Positions 62,300 through 64,000 of a stretch of DNA of 64,000 nucleotides are shown piece after piece. Every line of letters begins with the position of its first letter. Position 1 is the stretch's first letter. The stretch is taken from NCBI GenBank assembly GCA_013816585.1, contig JACDEE010000003.1:62001-126000 (forward strand). The letters are read 5' to 3'. The notes beneath the pieces are model-generated. The model was not told the origin of the DNA, did no database searches, and worked only from the letters and a program-made list of their open reading frames with translations. The DNA is from Sphingosinicella sp. Its GTDB lineage: Bacteria > Pseudomonadota > Alphaproteobacteria > Sphingomonadales > Sphingomonadaceae. Made by a program: the position numbers and the translations under genes.

Positions 62300-63490
62300 A
62301 TGAACAACGCCGATCCTATCGTCATCCTTTCCTACGCCCGCACGCCGATGGGCAGCTTCCAGGGGGCTCTGTCGGGCGCAAGCGCGACCCAACTTGGCAC
62401 CAGCGCCGTCGGCGCTGCGGTGGAACGGGCCGGTGTGGCTCCCGATGCGATCGAGAAAATATTCATGGGCTGCGTACTTCCGGCCGGCCTCGGCCAGGCG
62501 CCGGCGCGCCAAGCGGCGCTGGGCGCCGGACTTCCCAAATCGGTCGAAGCCACCACGGTCAACAAGGTATGCGGATCGGGCATGCAGGCCGCGATTTTCG
62601 CCCATGACATGCTCACGGCCGGATCGGCCGACTTGATCGTTGCGGGCGGCATGGAATCGATGTCGAACTCCCCCTACCTCATGAAGAAGCATCGCGCCGG
62701 CGCTCGCATCGGCCATGACACGGCCTACGATCATATGATGCTCGACGGGCTGGAAGACGCCTATGAAGCGGGCCGGGCTATGGGCACTTTCGCCGAAGAT
62801 GCCGCACGCGAATATCAATTCACCCGTCAGGCCCAGGACGATTATGCGATCGAATCGCTCCGCCGCGCCACGGCGGCCATCGCCAGCGGCGCCTTTGAAC
62901 GCGAGATCGCTCCGGTTACCGTCGCGACCCGCAAGGGCGAGGAACTGGTCAGCATCGACGAGCAGCCGGGCAAGTCCAACCCGGAAAAGATCCCGGGTCT
63001 GAAACCCGCCTTCGCCAAGGACGGTACGATCACCGCCGCTAACGCCTCATCCATCTCGGACGGCGCCGCTGCCCTGGTGCTGACACGGATGAGCATCGCA
63101 GACAAATTGGGCATCAAGCCGGTCGCCCGGATCGTCTCGCACGCGGCGCACGCGCAGGAACCGAACAAATTCACCAGCGCGCCCGTGCCGGCCGTCCAAA
63201 AGGCGCTGGAACGCGCAGGCTGGAATATCGGCGATGTCGACCTGTTCGAAGTGAACGAAGCCTTTGCCTGCGTGGCGATGATCGCGATGCGGGACCTCGG
63301 CATCTCCCATGAGAGCCTCAATGTTCATGGCGGCGCGACGGCTTTGGGCCATCCGATTGGAGCCAGCGGGGCGCGCTTGCTGGCGACTTTGCTCTCGGCG
63401 CTGGAAACCCACGGCCAGCGGCGAGGCCTAGCCACGCTCTGCATCGGCGGCGGCGAAGCCACCGCGATGGCGGTCGAGCTGCTCGATTGA
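62300..63490 (+). CDS. Acetyl-CoA C-acetyltransferase (thiolase)
   Basis: 396 residues from ATG 62300 with AAGGAC upstream. Thiolase residues: VNKVCGSGMQAAIFAHDML holds the acyl Cys, GGATALGHPIGASGARLLAT the His, and CIGGGEATAM the second Cys region. It lacks markers of the 3-oxoadipyl group, so acetoacetyl-CoA cleavage or formation is the likely job. In leucine breakdown, acetoacetate is the end product and this enzyme could convert acetoacetyl-CoA to acetyl-CoA. It is divergent from the ivd operon. Confidence 0.92.
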   Translation: MNNADPIVILSYARTPMGSFQGALSGASATQLGTSAVGAAVERAGVAPDAIEKIFMGCVLPAGLGQAPARQAALGAGLPKSVEATTVNKVCGSGMQAAIFAHDMLTAGSADLIVAGGMESMSNSPYLMKKHRAGARIGHDTAYDHMMLDGLEDAYEAGRAMGTFAEDAAREYQFTRQAQDDYAIESLRRATAAIASGAFEREIAPVTVATRKGEELVSIDEQPGKSNPEKIPGLKPAFAKDGTITAANASSISDGAAALVLTRMSIADKLGIKPVARIVSHAAHAQEPNKFTSAPVPAVQKALERAGWNIGDVDLFEVNEAFACVAMIAMRDLGISHESLNVHGGATALGHPIGASGARLLATLLSALETHGQRRGLATLCIGGGEATAMAVELLD

Positions 63491-63523
63491 TCGTGTCGAG
63501 TTGCAGATCACCCGCCGGGAGCG

Positions 63524-63997
63524 TTAGAAGCTTTCACCTGAATCGGTACCCCAGAAATGGGCTTTCTGGATATAACCGCGTTTCCCCCGGACATCGAGCA
63601 GACACCAATCCCCCTTGCATTTGGTCAGCCGCCCAACCACTCCGGGCGCCGCACGATAGGCAATCCGCGAACCCGCATTGGGTTCCTCGTACATTGGTCG
63701 GGCTTCGCTTCCAGTGACCAGGGCAGTCCTGGCCTCACTCAAAAGATGAACCAGCATCCATCCGGTCGCGCCGTCCGGATCCTGAACGCGCCGCCAATTG
63801 GGGTAAACCTCGATCACTTTGATCGGAAGGTCGGCGCGCCGGTAAAGCCAGGTGGCGGGATAATTCTTGCCTGGCCCCGTCCGCATCATCGCTTCGCCGG
63901 CGCTGATCGACGCCCAATAAGGGGTCTTGCGATCCTTTTGCGCACTGGCGGAGGCGGCCGTCAGGAGCATCATCGCTGCAAAAAACGGTCTCAACAT
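63524..63997 (-). CDS. Exported SH3-domain protein at right edge
   Basis: 157 residues from ATG 63997, 3 bases from the window end, so its upstream region cannot be seen. Signal peptide of about 19 residues (FFAAMMLLTAASASAQ). Two bacterial SH3-like repeats: WASISAGEAMMRTGPGKNYP with RRVQDPDGATGWMLVHLL, and ARPMYEEPNAGSRIAYRA with CKGDWCLLDVRGKRGYI. It is probably periplasmic and binds peptidoglycan peptides or protein partners. No catalytic domain. Confidence 0.85.
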   Translation of the reverse strand: MLRPFFAAMMLLTAASASAQKDRKTPYWASISAGEAMMRTGPGKNYPATWLYRRADLPIKVIEVYPNWRRVQDPDGATGWMLVHLLSEARTALVTGSEARPMYEEPNAGSRIAYRAAPGVVGRLTKCKGDWCLLDVRGKRGYIQKAHFWGTDSGESF

Positions 63998-64000
63998 CTG

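Noticed and set aside
1-64000. CRISPR arrays, tRNA/rRNA genes, transposases, integrases, phage genes
   Set aside because: Scanned for repeats, cloverleaf-like segments and recombinase motifs; none found that I could support.

Overview
The window looks like a stretch of a sphingomonad-type alphaproteobacterial chromosome. This is an inference from high GC (roughly 60-65%), tightly overlapped operons (ATGA and TGATG junctions), TonB receptor, NodT-type outer-membrane lipoprotein, Ku/LigD end joining, and a combined phenylacetate and leucine catabolic gene set. I saw no tRNA, rRNA, CRISPR array, transposase or prophage gene. Coding density is very high and no gene-free stretch exceeds 300 bases.

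Region 1 (1-5 kb) holds small or unassigned genes: two hypothetical proteins (one cut by the window edge), a cysteine-rich 91-residue protein, an Lrp regulator with a DUF2867 gene, a PD40 beta-propeller protein and a tail-anchored small protein. Region 2 (4.8-11.9 kb, minus strand) is a six-gene exporter cassette matching E. coli cecR-ybhGFSR in order, plus a NodT-type outer-membrane channel; a perfect 20-bp palindrome abuts the regulator. Region 3 (12-21 kb) is a run of short metabolic and regulatory genes: DUF3224, GNAT, a frameshifted AraC gene, a GFA protein, an AAA ATPase, an HSL-type esterase, an ArsR/SRPBCC pair with a 20-bp palindrome over the ArsR start codon, TerC, TetR, a saccharopine-dehydrogenase-like protein and RidA.

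Region 4 (21-27 kb, minus) is a type I secretion operon (TolC-like, ABC, HlyD) followed by a (CATTC)8 microsatellite and a REC-EAL cyclic-di-GMP phosphodiesterase. Region 5 (27-33 kb, plus) has a ZnuD-like TonB receptor behind an AT-rich palindrome, a zinc metalloprotease and a class A beta-lactamase-like protein.

Region 6 (33-47.7 kb) is the metabolic centre: paaR, paaABCDE (with a DUF3291 gene inside), pcaF, paaI, paaG and paaZ, then an aromatic aminotransferase, a fused E1 and an E2 of a 2-oxoacid dehydrogenase, and an Lrp regulator. Two matching GACCG-N2-CGGTC sites sit before paaA and before paaG. No phenylacetate-CoA ligase (paaK) is present in the window, so the neighbouring aminotransferase and dehydrogenase may make phenylacetyl-CoA directly from phenylalanine via phenylpyruvate. 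This is the most interesting inference here.

Region 7 (47.8-55.8 kb) holds ku-ligD, a CDF-like membrane protein, a YadGH-like ABC exporter, and a TelA/XpaC pair behind an 11-bp-period direct repeat. Region 8 (55.9-64 kb) is a leucine/isovalerate operon (ivd, a small membrane protein, mccB, mccA, MaoC, CitE-like lyase) divergent from a thiolase, and an SH3-domain protein at the right edge.
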